Assembly (NCBI GenBank): GCA_017404385.1
Contig: JAFRCK010000017.1
Span: 67,419 to 127,294, forward strand
DNA length: 59,876 bases
Direction: 5' to 3'
DNA from: Bacilli bacterium
GTDB lineage: Bacteria; Bacillota_I; Bacilli_A; RF39; UBA660
The position numbers were made by a program, and so were the translations under genes. Under the pieces are notes generated by a model that did no database searches, was not told the origin of the DNA, and was given only the letters and a program-made list of their open reading frames with translations. Below, piece by piece: positions 34,450 through 42,772 of the stretch (the first letter of the stretch is position 1; the number at the start of each line of letters is the position of its first letter).

Positions 34450-35184
34450 ATGGAACAATTAGTTAATGAACTAATTAAATATTTTTTGCAAGAAGCTTCT
34501 CATCCTGTTATAGATATACCAACAAATTATGTTAATAAAAGAGAATTTTTAAGAGGATTAATTAATGTAAGAGAAGCTAAACAATTACCTAATGAAATAA
34601 TTGAAAAAGAAAATGAATTATTAAAATTAGAATTAGAACAAAAAGAAATAATTGATATTAATACATTTGAAAATAAGTTTTCTATATGGCAAGGTGATAT
34701 AACTACTATTAAATGTGATGCGATAGTTAATCCAACTAAAAATAATTTATTAGGTTGTTTTACACCAAATCATAATTGTGTTAGTAATAAGATTCATACA
34801 TATGCAGGCATAAGTTTAAGATTAAAATGTAAAGAAATAACAAAAGGGGCACCTATTGAAACATGTAAAGTTATTTTAACTGATTCATATAATTTACCAT
34901 GTGATAAGATTATACATGTTGCGAAAGATGAAATAGAAGAATTAAATGAAGATATATTATTACTTATAGAAAAACTATATACTAATGTAATGGAAATGGC
35001 TAAAAAGAATAGTATTAGGACTATTTGTTTGCCAAATATAAATGTGGCTAGTGAATTTAAAGAAGATGTAGCTAGAGTAACTATTAATACTTTAAAAAAA
35101 TATATTAATGATGAAGAGTTTGATAAAATAGTATTTAATGTATTTACATTAGATGATTATAATATTTATAGTAAATTGTTTTAA
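34450..35184 (+). CDS. Zinc-type macrodomain protein (SauMacro-like), diverged ADP-ribose loops
   Basis: A 244-residue protein; an N-terminal helical part (1-75) precedes a macrodomain. QGDITTIKCDAIVNPTKNNLLGCF, then PNHNCVSNKIHTYAGISLRLKC, is the signature of zinc-dependent macrodomains, with Cys, His and Cys ligands; such proteins remove ADP-ribose from proteins. Two later loops usually conserved are changed: the IHTVGP stretch reads IHVAKDE, and the STG-x-F-x-FP loop reads NINVASEFKED. Reduced or altered hydrolase activity is therefore possible. No lipoyl/sirtuin operon partners are present; it stands alone with a GGTGAT ribosome site. Confidence 0.82.
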   Translation: MEQLVNELIKYFLQEASHPVIDIPTNYVNKREFLRGLINVREAKQLPNEIIEKENELLKLELEQKEIIDINTFENKFSIWQGDITTIKCDAIVNPTKNNLLGCFTPNHNCVSNKIHTYAGISLRLKCKEITKGAPIETCKVILTDSYNLPCDKIIHVAKDEIEELNEDILLLIEKLYTNVMEMAKKNSIRTICLPNINVASEFKEDVARVTINTLKKYINDEEFDKIVFNVFTLDDYNIYSKLF

Positions 35185-35186
35185 AA

Positions 35187-35217
35187 AAATGATAAGAAAT
35201 TTTCTTATCATTTTTTT
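35187..35217. terminator. Bidirectional terminator between macrodomain gene and tmcAL
   Basis: ATGATAAGAAA/TTTCTTATCAT eleven-base-pair stem flanked by A and T runs; it covers the tmcAL stop. Confidence 0.85.
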
Positions 35218-36317
35218 ATTATTATATTTTTTATTTCTTTTTTTATTAGACTAGGATCATTTACTATAAGAGAATATATTTTAGTTACTTTTAGTTCTAG
35301 TTCTAATTCTTTATTAAAATTAGTATAAATAGGTAACTTAGTTTCTTTTTTAGCTTTGTTTAGGTATTCTCTTCCTTTTTTATTAAAACCAAGTACTCTT
35401 ATATATTTTATTTCTTTTCTTTTTTTAGCTTCATCTTTAGTAAAAGAAGTAAGAATATGAATGAATATTCTATTTATTTTATTATAAGTATATCTTTTTG
35501 ATTTGACATTAAGAACTAAATCATTTAATGTGTGTGCATCGTCAACACTCTTTTTTAATTTATTTTCAATTCCTTCATCAACAGTTTGATATTTAGATAA
35601 ATCATTATCCGCAAGTATTTTATACTTTAATAAATTAAAATAATCAGTTTTATAATAATTTCTAATAGCATTTTTAGGCACATATTTGTTTATTTCAATT
35701 TTATCTAAATTATTTCTAATTAGATTTGCGCTTATTATATTACCTTGAATATTACTAGCGTTAAAATCATTAGTTCTTTTTATAGATAGAGGAGTTATAT
35801 CACTTTTTATTCTTTTTATTTCTTTAATGTAGGATAGGGCAAGAATATCATTTGGTGTATCTACTTCTTCACCATGAAGATGTCTTAGTGCTGAAGAAGC
35901 AGCTTTTGGATAACTAATACCTTTTTTCATAAATTTTCTAAGTTCTAAATTATATTCAATGCTGTTTTGAATAGATGCTAGCTCATTTAACTTTACTATA
36001 TCATTAGATTCAGAACCAAATACTATATATTCAACACCTAGTGCATTTAATATAGATATAGCTCCTTTAGCGAATATATCACTAGATTGAGTAGAGAACT
36101 CAAATGGAAGTTCAACAACTAAATCAACACCATTATCTAAAGCTATTTCTGTTTTATCCCATTTATTTAAAATAGAAATATTTCCTCTTTGTGTAAAATG
36201 AGATGACATGACTAAAACTATAGTTGGATCATCAAATATTTGTTTAATTTTTTCTATATGATATAAATGACCATTATGAAATGGGTTATATTCACAAATA
36301 ATTCCTACTTTTTGCAT
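35208..36317 (-). CDS. tmcAL: tRNA(Met) cytidine acetate ligase
   Basis: A 369-residue enzyme (formerly YlbM/UPF0348) that activates acetate with ATP to acetylate the wobble cytidine of elongator tRNA-Met. IICEYNPFHNGHLYHI is the nucleotidyltransferase HxGH motif; VMSSHFTQRGNISILNKWDK and DLVVELPFEFSTQSSDIFAKG are family blocks. Length is slightly shorter than the 400 of Bacillus. ATGGTGAT serves as ribosome site. Monocistronic and convergent with the macrodomain gene. Confidence 0.92.
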   Translation of the reverse strand: MQKVGIICEYNPFHNGHLYHIEKIKQIFDDPTIVLVMSSHFTQRGNISILNKWDKTEIALDNGVDLVVELPFEFSTQSSDIFAKGAISILNALGVEYIVFGSESNDIVKLNELASIQNSIEYNLELRKFMKKGISYPKAASSALRHLHGEEVDTPNDILALSYIKEIKRIKSDITPLSIKRTNDFNASNIQGNIISANLIRNNLDKIEINKYVPKNAIRNYYKTDYFNLLKYKILADNDLSKYQTVDEGIENKLKKSVDDAHTLNDLVLNVKSKRYTYNKINRIFIHILTSFTKDEAKKRKEIKYIRVLGFNKKGREYLNKAKKETKLPIYTNFNKELELELKVTKIYSLIVNDPSLIKKEIKNIIIKK

Positions 36318-36525
36318 TTTATCACCATAATAATTTTATCATATTTTTTGTTAAAATAGTATAAAAATCTATTTTAGATTAGATTTAAGAATAATTAAGG
36401 AATATCTCTTAAACAAAAATTTAATTATCATCATATTTTTATGTAAATAATTTTTATTTAATCATTTGTTTTAAATACTATAATGTGATAATATCATCTC
36501 ACCTAAAAAAAAGGAGATGATACAT

Positions 36526-37536
36526 TTGAATAAAGAAATAAACAAAACTGAATTTATTGATTGTATTAATAATATTAAAAAAGATGTGATTAATACAAGA
36601 AATAGAGCATTATATAATATTAATAAAGAATTAATTGAGTTATATTTTAGAATAGGAAGAATAATAGATGATAATTGGAAATATGGGAATACTTTTATAA
36701 ATAATTTATCTTTAGAATTAAAATTAGAGTTTCCTGATATGAAAGGATTATCTTCTAGAAATTTAAGGAGAATGAGAACTTTTTATAATGAGTATAAAGA
36801 TATACAAAATTGGCCAGTATCACTGGCCAATTTGCCTTGGACACATAATTATACCTTAATTGAAAAGGTTAAAGATATAAATAAAAGATTATGGTATGCT
36901 GAAAAATGTATAAAAAATGGTTGGTCTCAAATGGTGTTAATTCATCAAATAGAATCAGATTTATATAAAAGACAAAAAGAAAATCCTAAACTAACTAATT
37001 TTAATAATCAATTATCAGATAAGCAAAGTAAACTAGCTAAAGAAATTATGAAAGATCCTTATATATTTGAATTATCCAATTTAAAAGAAAAGATAATTGA
37101 AATAGATATTGAAAAGGCATTAACTGAAAAAATAAAGAATTTATTATTAGAACTTGGCAAAGGTTTTAGTTTTATAGGAAATCAATATAAGATTAGTACT
37201 GATAATAATGACTATTATATAGATTTATTATTTTACCATTTAGATTTAAGATGTTATGTAGTTGTTGAATTAAAGAATACTAGTTTTAAACCAGAATATG
37301 TAGGTCAATTAAATTTTTATATTACAGCAGTTAATAAGAAATTAAAAAGGAAATTAGATAATGAAACTATAGGTTTATTATTGTGTAAAGAAAAAGATAA
37401 AATGTCTGTTGAATGGTCCCTAGAAGGCGCTAATAATCCAATTGGTGTGTCATCATATGAAATAGAGAAATATATACCTAAAACATTGTTAGAAAAATTA
37501 TCAACTGAAGAAGAAATAAATATGAATATTATTTAA
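36526..37536 (+). CDS. DUF1016/YhcG-type PDDEXK nuclease-domain protein, TTG start
   Basis: A 336-residue protein. The N-terminal half (ALYNINKELIELYFRIGRII, GLSSRNLRRMRTFY) is the DUF1016 N-terminal domain; the C-terminal half contains the nuclease-like core with DYYIDLLFYHLDLRCYVVVELKN (Asp and Glu-x-Lys) and YVGQLNFYI. The AAGGAG site abuts an ATG at 36517 and lies 9 nt before TTG 36526, so TTG is the probable start. Upstream 199 bp hold no gene. Such proteins occur in accessory regions beside restriction or defence genes; here no partner is near. A perfect 12-bp inverted repeat lies inside the gene (36807-36833). Confidence 0.8.
   Translation: MNKEINKTEFIDCINNIKKDVINTRNRALYNINKELIELYFRIGRIIDDNWKYGNTFINNLSLELKLEFPDMKGLSSRNLRRMRTFYNEYKDIQNWPVSLANLPWTHNYTLIEKVKDINKRLWYAEKCIKNGWSQMVLIHQIESDLYKRQKENPKLTNFNNQLSDKQSKLAKEIMKDPYIFELSNLKEKIIEIDIEKALTEKIKNLLLELGKGFSFIGNQYKISTDNNDYYIDLLFYHLDLRCYVVVELKNTSFKPEYVGQLNFYITAVNKKLKRKLDNETIGLLLCKEKDKMSVEWSLEGANNPIGVSSYEIEKYIPKTLLEKLSTEEEINMNII
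36807..36833. repeat. Perfect 12-bp inverted repeat within the DUF1016 gene
   Basis: AAATTGGCCAGT, loop ATC, ACTGGCCAATTT. It encodes NWPVSLAN between the two conserved halves of the domain, is GC-richer than the surroundings, and would form a strong hairpin in DNA or RNA. Confidence 0.85.
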
Positions 37537-37639
37537 ATATAAAATTGTTTCTAAGTTTGTGTTACAATTTCTTATTGTTAAGTAAAATCGTTTACTTAAT
37601 ACTAATAAACATGATATAATTTAATGTGGAAGTGAGATT

Positions 37640-38665
37640 ATGAAAAGTATTTTTAGTATCACTAGAAGTAAATTAGAAGAATACTTTTTAAGTATTGGAG
37701 AAAAGAAGTTTAAAGCAACTCAAGTATTTGAGTGGATATATAGAAAAGGTGTTAGAAGTTTTGATGATATGACTAATTTATCAAAAGACACTATTTCTAA
37801 ATTAAAAGAAGACTTTGAATTTAATGAATTAGAATTGATTATTAAACAAGAAGATGAACTAGTTAAAAAATATCTATTTGAATTAAAGGATGGACATAGA
37901 ATAGAATCTGTTTTAATGGAACATGATTATGGTTATAGTATATGCATATCATCTCAAATAGGTTGTAATATGGGATGTGCTTTTTGTCAAAGTGGTAGAC
38001 TAAAAAAAATAAGAAACCTTGAAGTGGATGAAATGTTATTACAGATCATGTCGGTAGAAAAAGATTTGGGTGAAAGAATCAGTCATGTTGTTATTATGGG
38101 GATAGGTGAACCATTTGATAATTATGATAATTTTATGGATTTTATTAGAATTGTTACTGACCCATATTCACTTGCGATTGGTCAAAGACATATAACAGTT
38201 TCTACTTGTGGAATTGTACCTAAAATAAGAGAATTTGCAGATGAATCTACAGGTGTTAACTTGGCAATTAGTTTACATGCACCAAATAATGATTTAAGAA
38301 GTAAGATTATGAAGATAAATAATGCTTATAAAATAGAGGAAATAATAGATGCGATTAAGTATTATTTAGATAAAACAAATAGAAGAGTTACGTTTGAATA
38401 TATATTATTAAAAGATGTTAATGATACAGAAAAATGCGCTAAAGAACTATGTTCATTATTAAAAGGAATAAACTGTTATGTAAATTTAATTCCGTATAAT
38501 GAAACAGAAAATATTGAATTTAAGAGAAGTTCTTCTTCTCAAATTGGTGCATTTTATGATATACTAAAGAAGAATAATATAAATGTTACAATAAGAAAAG
38601 AGTTTGGTTCTAATGTTTCTGCAGCGTGTGGGCAACTAAGAGCTGAAAATATAAAAGGAGAGTAA
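37640..38665 (+). CDS. rlmN: 23S rRNA/tRNA adenine-C2 methyltransferase RlmN
   Basis: A 341-residue radical SAM enzyme methylating A2503 of 23S rRNA. GCNMGCAFCQSG near residue 115 supplies the cluster cysteines; the N-terminal RNA-binding part has KATQVFEWIYRKGV; the late SAACGQL motif contains the methyl-carrying Cys. First gene of the conserved cluster rlmN-prpC-prkC-rsgA-rpe. GAAGTGAG precedes the ATG. Confidence 0.95.
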   Translation: MKSIFSITRSKLEEYFLSIGEKKFKATQVFEWIYRKGVRSFDDMTNLSKDTISKLKEDFEFNELELIIKQEDELVKKYLFELKDGHRIESVLMEHDYGYSICISSQIGCNMGCAFCQSGRLKKIRNLEVDEMLLQIMSVEKDLGERISHVVIMGIGEPFDNYDNFMDFIRIVTDPYSLAIGQRHITVSTCGIVPKIREFADESTGVNLAISLHAPNNDLRSKIMKINNAYKIEEIIDAIKYYLDKTNRRVTFEYILLKDVNDTEKCAKELCSLLKGINCYVNLIPYNETENIEFKRSSSSQIGAFYDILKKNNINVTIRKEFGSNVSAACGQLRAENIKGE

Positions 38666-38668
38666 ATT

Positions 38669-39412
38669 ATGGAAAGTTATTTTTTGACTGATACCGGTCG
38701 AGTAAGAGAACATAATGAAGATAGTGTTACAATTTTAAAAAATGTTAATGATGAATATTTACTTGCAGTAGCGGATGGTATGGGTGGACATAAAGCAGGT
38801 GAAGTAGCATCTGCTATAACAATAAATCATTTGACTGATAATTTTAGTAAGTTAGATTCTATTGGTGATAAAGCAGCAGCTGTTAACTGGATTAGAAAAG
38901 AAGCTGAAGAAATAAATAATGAAATTTTTGAGTATACAGCTAATCATCCAGAGAGTAAAGGAATGGGTAGTACATTAGTACTTGCTTTATATACAAAAGA
39001 TTATTTGTTATTTGGAAATATAGGAGATAGTTCGGGTTTTGTTATTAAAGATAATGAATTGTTTAAGATAACACATGATCATACACTAGTTAATTTACTT
39101 GTGAAAAATGGTGAATTAACTGCTGAAGAAGCTAAGAATCATCCAAAAAAGAATATTTTAATGAGAGCACTAGGAGCTAATAATCCAATAGAAATAGATA
39201 TTTTTGATGTTGAAAATAGTGTTACAGGTGTATTATTATCATCTGATGGATTAACTTCTATGCTTAATAATACTCAAATTGAAAAAGTATTACTTGCTGA
39301 AAATAGTTCATTAGAAGAAAAAGTAATTAAGTTAATTAGAAAGAGTAATGTTAGGGGCGGTACGGATAATATTTCAATAGCATGTTTATTTACTAAAGAA
39401 GGTGAAAAATAA
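38669..39412 (+). CDS. prpC: PP2C-type protein phosphatase (Stp/PrpC)
   Basis: A 247-residue metal-dependent Ser/Thr phosphatase. TDTGRVREHNEDS, AVADGMGGHKAGE, GSTLVLAL, GDSSGF and the late GGTDNISI motif give the full set of metal-binding Asp residues. It reverses phosphorylation by the adjacent PrkC kinase. Its stop overlaps the kinase start (TAATG). Confidence 0.94.
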   Translation: MESYFLTDTGRVREHNEDSVTILKNVNDEYLLAVADGMGGHKAGEVASAITINHLTDNFSKLDSIGDKAAAVNWIRKEAEEINNEIFEYTANHPESKGMGSTLVLALYTKDYLLFGNIGDSSGFVIKDNELFKITHDHTLVNLLVKNGELTAEEAKNHPKKNILMRALGANNPIEIDIFDVENSVTGVLLSSDGLTSMLNNTQIEKVLLAENSSLEEKVIKLIRKSNVRGGTDNISIACLFTKEGEK

Positions 39413-41232
39413 TGATAGTTAAGGGGCAAAAAATTAATGATAGATATGAAGTTAGAAAATTAATTGGCGAAGGTGGTATGGCAAATGTTTATCTAGGATA
39501 TGATACTATCTTAGAAAGAGATGTTGCTATAAAAGTACTTAGAGGAGATTTAGCAGATGATGAAAAATTTGTTAGAAGATTTAGAAGAGAAGCTCAAAGT
39601 GCATCACTTCTTAATCATCCTAATATAGTACAAATATATGATGTTGGAGAAGATGATGGTAATTTCTATATAGTTATGGAATTTATTAAAGGGCAAACAT
39701 TAAAACAATTAATTAAAAAAAGAGGTAAGCTATCAGTGCCTGAAACAATAGATATTATGTCTCAATTAACTGACGGACTTGCTCATGCCCATGATTCATA
39801 TATAATACATAGAGATATTAAACCTCAAAACATAATGATATTAGATGATGGTATGGTTAAAATAACTGATTTTGGTATTGCTATGGCAATAAATGCATCT
39901 GATTTAACTCAAACTAATTCAGTTATGGGGTCAGTTCATTATTTGCCTCCAGAACAAGCATCTGGAAAAGGTTCAACTATAAAAAGTGATATTTATTCAT
40001 TAGGTATAATGATGTATGAGATGCTTGCGGGTGTTATGCCATTTAGAGGTGAAACAGCTGTTGAAATAGCTATGAAACATTTAAAGAATCCAATGCCAAG
40101 CGTTATCAAGGCTAATGAAACAGTACCTCAGTCTGTTGAAAATATAGTATTAAAAGCTACAGCTAAGAATCCAAAAAATAGATATAACAATGTTAGAGAA
40201 TTATATGATGATTTAAAAACTTGCCAAGATAAATCAAGAGCTAATGAAGAAAGAATAGTTTTTAAATATCCTGAAAATGAATATGATTCTGAAGATACAA
40301 AAGTAGTTAAATCTATTAAGGATGATGTTAAAGCAAAAACAGGAACTGCAGTTAAGTCTAAAGAAGTCGATGTAAAAGAAATAGAAGAAGATGAATATAA
40401 AGATAAAAAAATAAGTAAATTTACTAAAGTATTAATAGCTCTTGTAGGTGTTATGGTATTTGCTTTATTTGCTGTATTTATTATATTTCCAGCAATAGGT
40501 GGTAATTCAGATGTTACTATTCCAGATGTAAGTGGTTTATCAGTAGGTGATGCTAGAAAGAAACTTGAAGAAAAAGGATTTACAGTTGCTGAAGATGTAG
40601 AAGAAGACTATACTGATAAAATTGAAAAAGGTTTAATATCTAAAACAAAACCTAAAGCAGGAGAAAAAGTTAAATCTGGTGCTAGAGTAATTATGTATAA
40701 ATCTTTAGGAAGTAAAGATTTAAAAGTTGCTGATTATACTGGTAAAGATGTAGATGAAGTTAGAAAAGAATTAGAAAAACATAATATAAATGTTAATATA
40801 GAGAAAAAAGATGTAGAAAATAAAAAAGATTATGAGGGAAAAGAAAAACAGATTATAGATCAGTCTATAAAAGAAGGAACTATAACTGATGGAGATACTA
40901 TTATTTTATATGTTCCTAATTTAGATAAAGGATATCCTGATTTTGTTAAAGAAGGATGGAGTGTTAAAGAAGTACAAACATTCTGCCAAGAAAATAGTAT
41001 TAATTTAACAGTAGAATATGAAGAAACAAATGATTATAAAGAAGGTACTATTATTTCTCAAAGTAGGGCTGCTGATTCTAAAATGATAACAAATGCAAAT
41101 TTAACTATAAAAGTTGCTAAAAAGAAAAAAGAAGAACCAGCACCAACACCAGAAGATAATAGTACAAATAGTACAAATAATACAAATAGTACTGATTCTA
41201 ATACTACAGATCAAGCAAGTAGTACTAATTAA
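39412..41232 (+). CDS. prkC: PASTA-domain Ser/Thr protein kinase
   Basis: A 606-residue membrane kinase. The Hanks-type domain (residues 10-270) has GEGGMANVYLGYD, the VAIKVL lysine, HRDIKPQN and DFGIAMA; a cytoplasmic linker, one membrane helix (about 340-362), then three PASTA repeats outside (about 370-435, 437-505, 507-575) that sense peptidoglycan or lipid II, and a Ser/Thr/Asn-rich tail. Translationally coupled to prpC. In Firmicutes this pair controls cell-wall growth and spore germination. Confidence 0.95.
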   Translation: MIVKGQKINDRYEVRKLIGEGGMANVYLGYDTILERDVAIKVLRGDLADDEKFVRRFRREAQSASLLNHPNIVQIYDVGEDDGNFYIVMEFIKGQTLKQLIKKRGKLSVPETIDIMSQLTDGLAHAHDSYIIHRDIKPQNIMILDDGMVKITDFGIAMAINASDLTQTNSVMGSVHYLPPEQASGKGSTIKSDIYSLGIMMYEMLAGVMPFRGETAVEIAMKHLKNPMPSVIKANETVPQSVENIVLKATAKNPKNRYNNVRELYDDLKTCQDKSRANEERIVFKYPENEYDSEDTKVVKSIKDDVKAKTGTAVKSKEVDVKEIEEDEYKDKKISKFTKVLIALVGVMVFALFAVFIIFPAIGGNSDVTIPDVSGLSVGDARKKLEEKGFTVAEDVEEDYTDKIEKGLISKTKPKAGEKVKSGARVIMYKSLGSKDLKVADYTGKDVDEVRKELEKHNINVNIEKKDVENKKDYEGKEKQIIDQSIKEGTITDGDTIILYVPNLDKGYPDFVKEGWSVKEVQTFCQENSINLTVEYEETNDYKEGTIISQSRAADSKMITNANLTIKVAKKKKEEPAPTPEDNSTNSTNNTNSTDSNTTDQASSTN

Positions 41233-41243
41233 AGTGGGGTATA

Positions 41244-42104
41244 ATGAAGGGACAAATTGTTAAAGTAATAAGTAATGATTATACAGTTAAATATGAAAAG
41301 GGAAAAGTAGTTTGCAAAGCAAGAGGTGTATTTAGAAATAAAAATATAACACCTCTTGCTGGAGACTACTGTCTTTTTGATGAAGAAAATAAATTAATAA
41401 CAGAAATTCTTGATAGAAAAAATGAATTAAAAAGACCACCAGTTTCAAACATTGATTATGCAATTATTGTAATGAGTACGGTAGAACCTGACTTTTCATC
41501 AGTATTATTGGACAAAATGATTGATATTATAGAGTTTAATAATATAAAACCAATTATTTGTATATCTAAAAGTGATTTATTACTTACAGATAAAATTAAA
41601 GAATATGTAGATTATTATAAGAAAATAGGATATGTAGTTTTATTTAATACAGAAATAGATATATTACTTAGTGTTATAGAAGGTAAAACAGTTATTCTAA
41701 CAGGGCAAAGTGGAGCAGGGAAATCTAGTTTATTAAATAGAATTGATTCAAGTTTAAATCTAAAAACAGATGAAATATCAATGGCTTTAGGAAGAGGAAA
41801 ACATACAACAAGGTCAATAGAATTTTATGAAATAAATAATTCTCTTATCGCAGATACTCCGGGTTTTTCATCGTTAAATTTTGATGATTTAACTAAGGAA
41901 GATATAAGAGATAATTTTATTGAATTTAATGAATATAGAAATGAGTGTAAATATAGTGATTGTATGCATATAAAAGAAGATGAATGTGAAGTAAAAAGAA
42001 GACTTGGTAAAGATATTCTAGAGGAAAGATATAATAATTATATAGATTTTATAAAGGAGAAAGAAAATGGAAGTATCAGTATCAATTTTAAGCAAAAAAG
42101 ATAA
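41244..42104 (+). CDS. rsgA: Ribosome small-subunit GTPase RsgA
   Basis: A 286-residue circularly permuted GTPase for 30S maturation. N-terminal OB fold; G4-like SKSD, then P-loop GQSGAGKSSLLN near residue 155, DTPGFSSL, and the C-terminal zinc motif with C-x4-C-x-H-x5-C-like spacing (CKYSDCMHIKEDEC). The first 38 bp of rpe overlap its 3' end. Standard place after prkC. Confidence 0.94.
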   Translation: MKGQIVKVISNDYTVKYEKGKVVCKARGVFRNKNITPLAGDYCLFDEENKLITEILDRKNELKRPPVSNIDYAIIVMSTVEPDFSSVLLDKMIDIIEFNNIKPIICISKSDLLLTDKIKEYVDYYKKIGYVVLFNTEIDILLSVIEGKTVILTGQSGAGKSSLLNRIDSSLNLKTDEISMALGRGKHTTRSIEFYEINNSLIADTPGFSSLNFDDLTKEDIRDNFIEFNEYRNECKYSDCMHIKEDECEVKRRLGKDILEERYNNYIDFIKEKENGSISINFKQKR

Positions 42105-42678
42105 TTTAGAAGAAGCTTTTGATTTATTAAATAATACTAGTTGTGATTATATTCATATAGATATTATGGATAATACTTTTACAGATACTTATTCGTTTGA
42201 ATTAAGTGAATTATTAACTATAAACACTAGAAAAAAATTAGATATTCATATTATGAGTACTAACTTAGATTATCAAATAAAAGAGGCAATTAAATTAGAT
42301 CCTGAGTTTATAACATTTCATGTTGAATCAACAAATGATATAGAAAAATATATAAAAATAATTAAGAATAAAAATATAAAAGTTGGGTTAGCTATTAGTC
42401 CTGAAACTAGTCTTGATTTAATTAAAGAATACGAAAATAATATAGATTTATTACTTGTAATGAGTGTAACCCCAGGTCGTGGTGGTCAAGACTTTATTCT
42501 TGAAACAGTTGATAAATTAAAGAAAATAAGTAAAGATAGAAATTATCTAGTTTCAGTAGATGGTGGTATAAATGATAAAACTATAAAACATGTTAAAAAA
42601 TATGTAGATATTGTTGTATCTGGAAATTATATTATAAGTAGTAGTGATATAGAAACTGCGATTGAAAAATTAAGATAA
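42067..42678 (+). CDS. rpe: Ribulose-phosphate 3-epimerase
   Basis: A 203-residue (beta/alpha)8 enzyme of the pentose phosphate pathway, a little shorter than the usual 215-220. YIHIDIMDN, LDIHIM, the phosphate loop SVTPGRGGQDF and VSVDGGI provide the metal and catalytic residues. GGAG at 42056-42059 fixes the start at ATG 42067 inside rsgA. Last gene of the cluster before a terminator. Confidence 0.9.
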   Translation: MEVSVSILSKKDNLEEAFDLLNNTSCDYIHIDIMDNTFTDTYSFELSELLTINTRKKLDIHIMSTNLDYQIKEAIKLDPEFITFHVESTNDIEKYIKIIKNKNIKVGLAISPETSLDLIKEYENNIDLLLVMSVTPGRGGQDFILETVDKLKKISKDRNYLVSVDGGINDKTIKHVKKYVDIVVSGNYIISSSDIETAIEKLR

Positions 42679-42679
42679 A

Positions 42680-42711
42680 AGACAAAAAATATTATTTTTT
42701 GTCTCTTTTTT
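42680..42711 (+). terminator. Terminator of the rlmN-rpe cluster
   Basis: AGACAAAAAAT/ATTTTTTGTCT stem with ATT loop, then T run. Confidence 0.9.
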
Positions 42712-42772
42712 ATTGATATATTATTATAATTATAGTAAAATTATTATAGAAAAAATAGGAAGGTAGAGGTAT

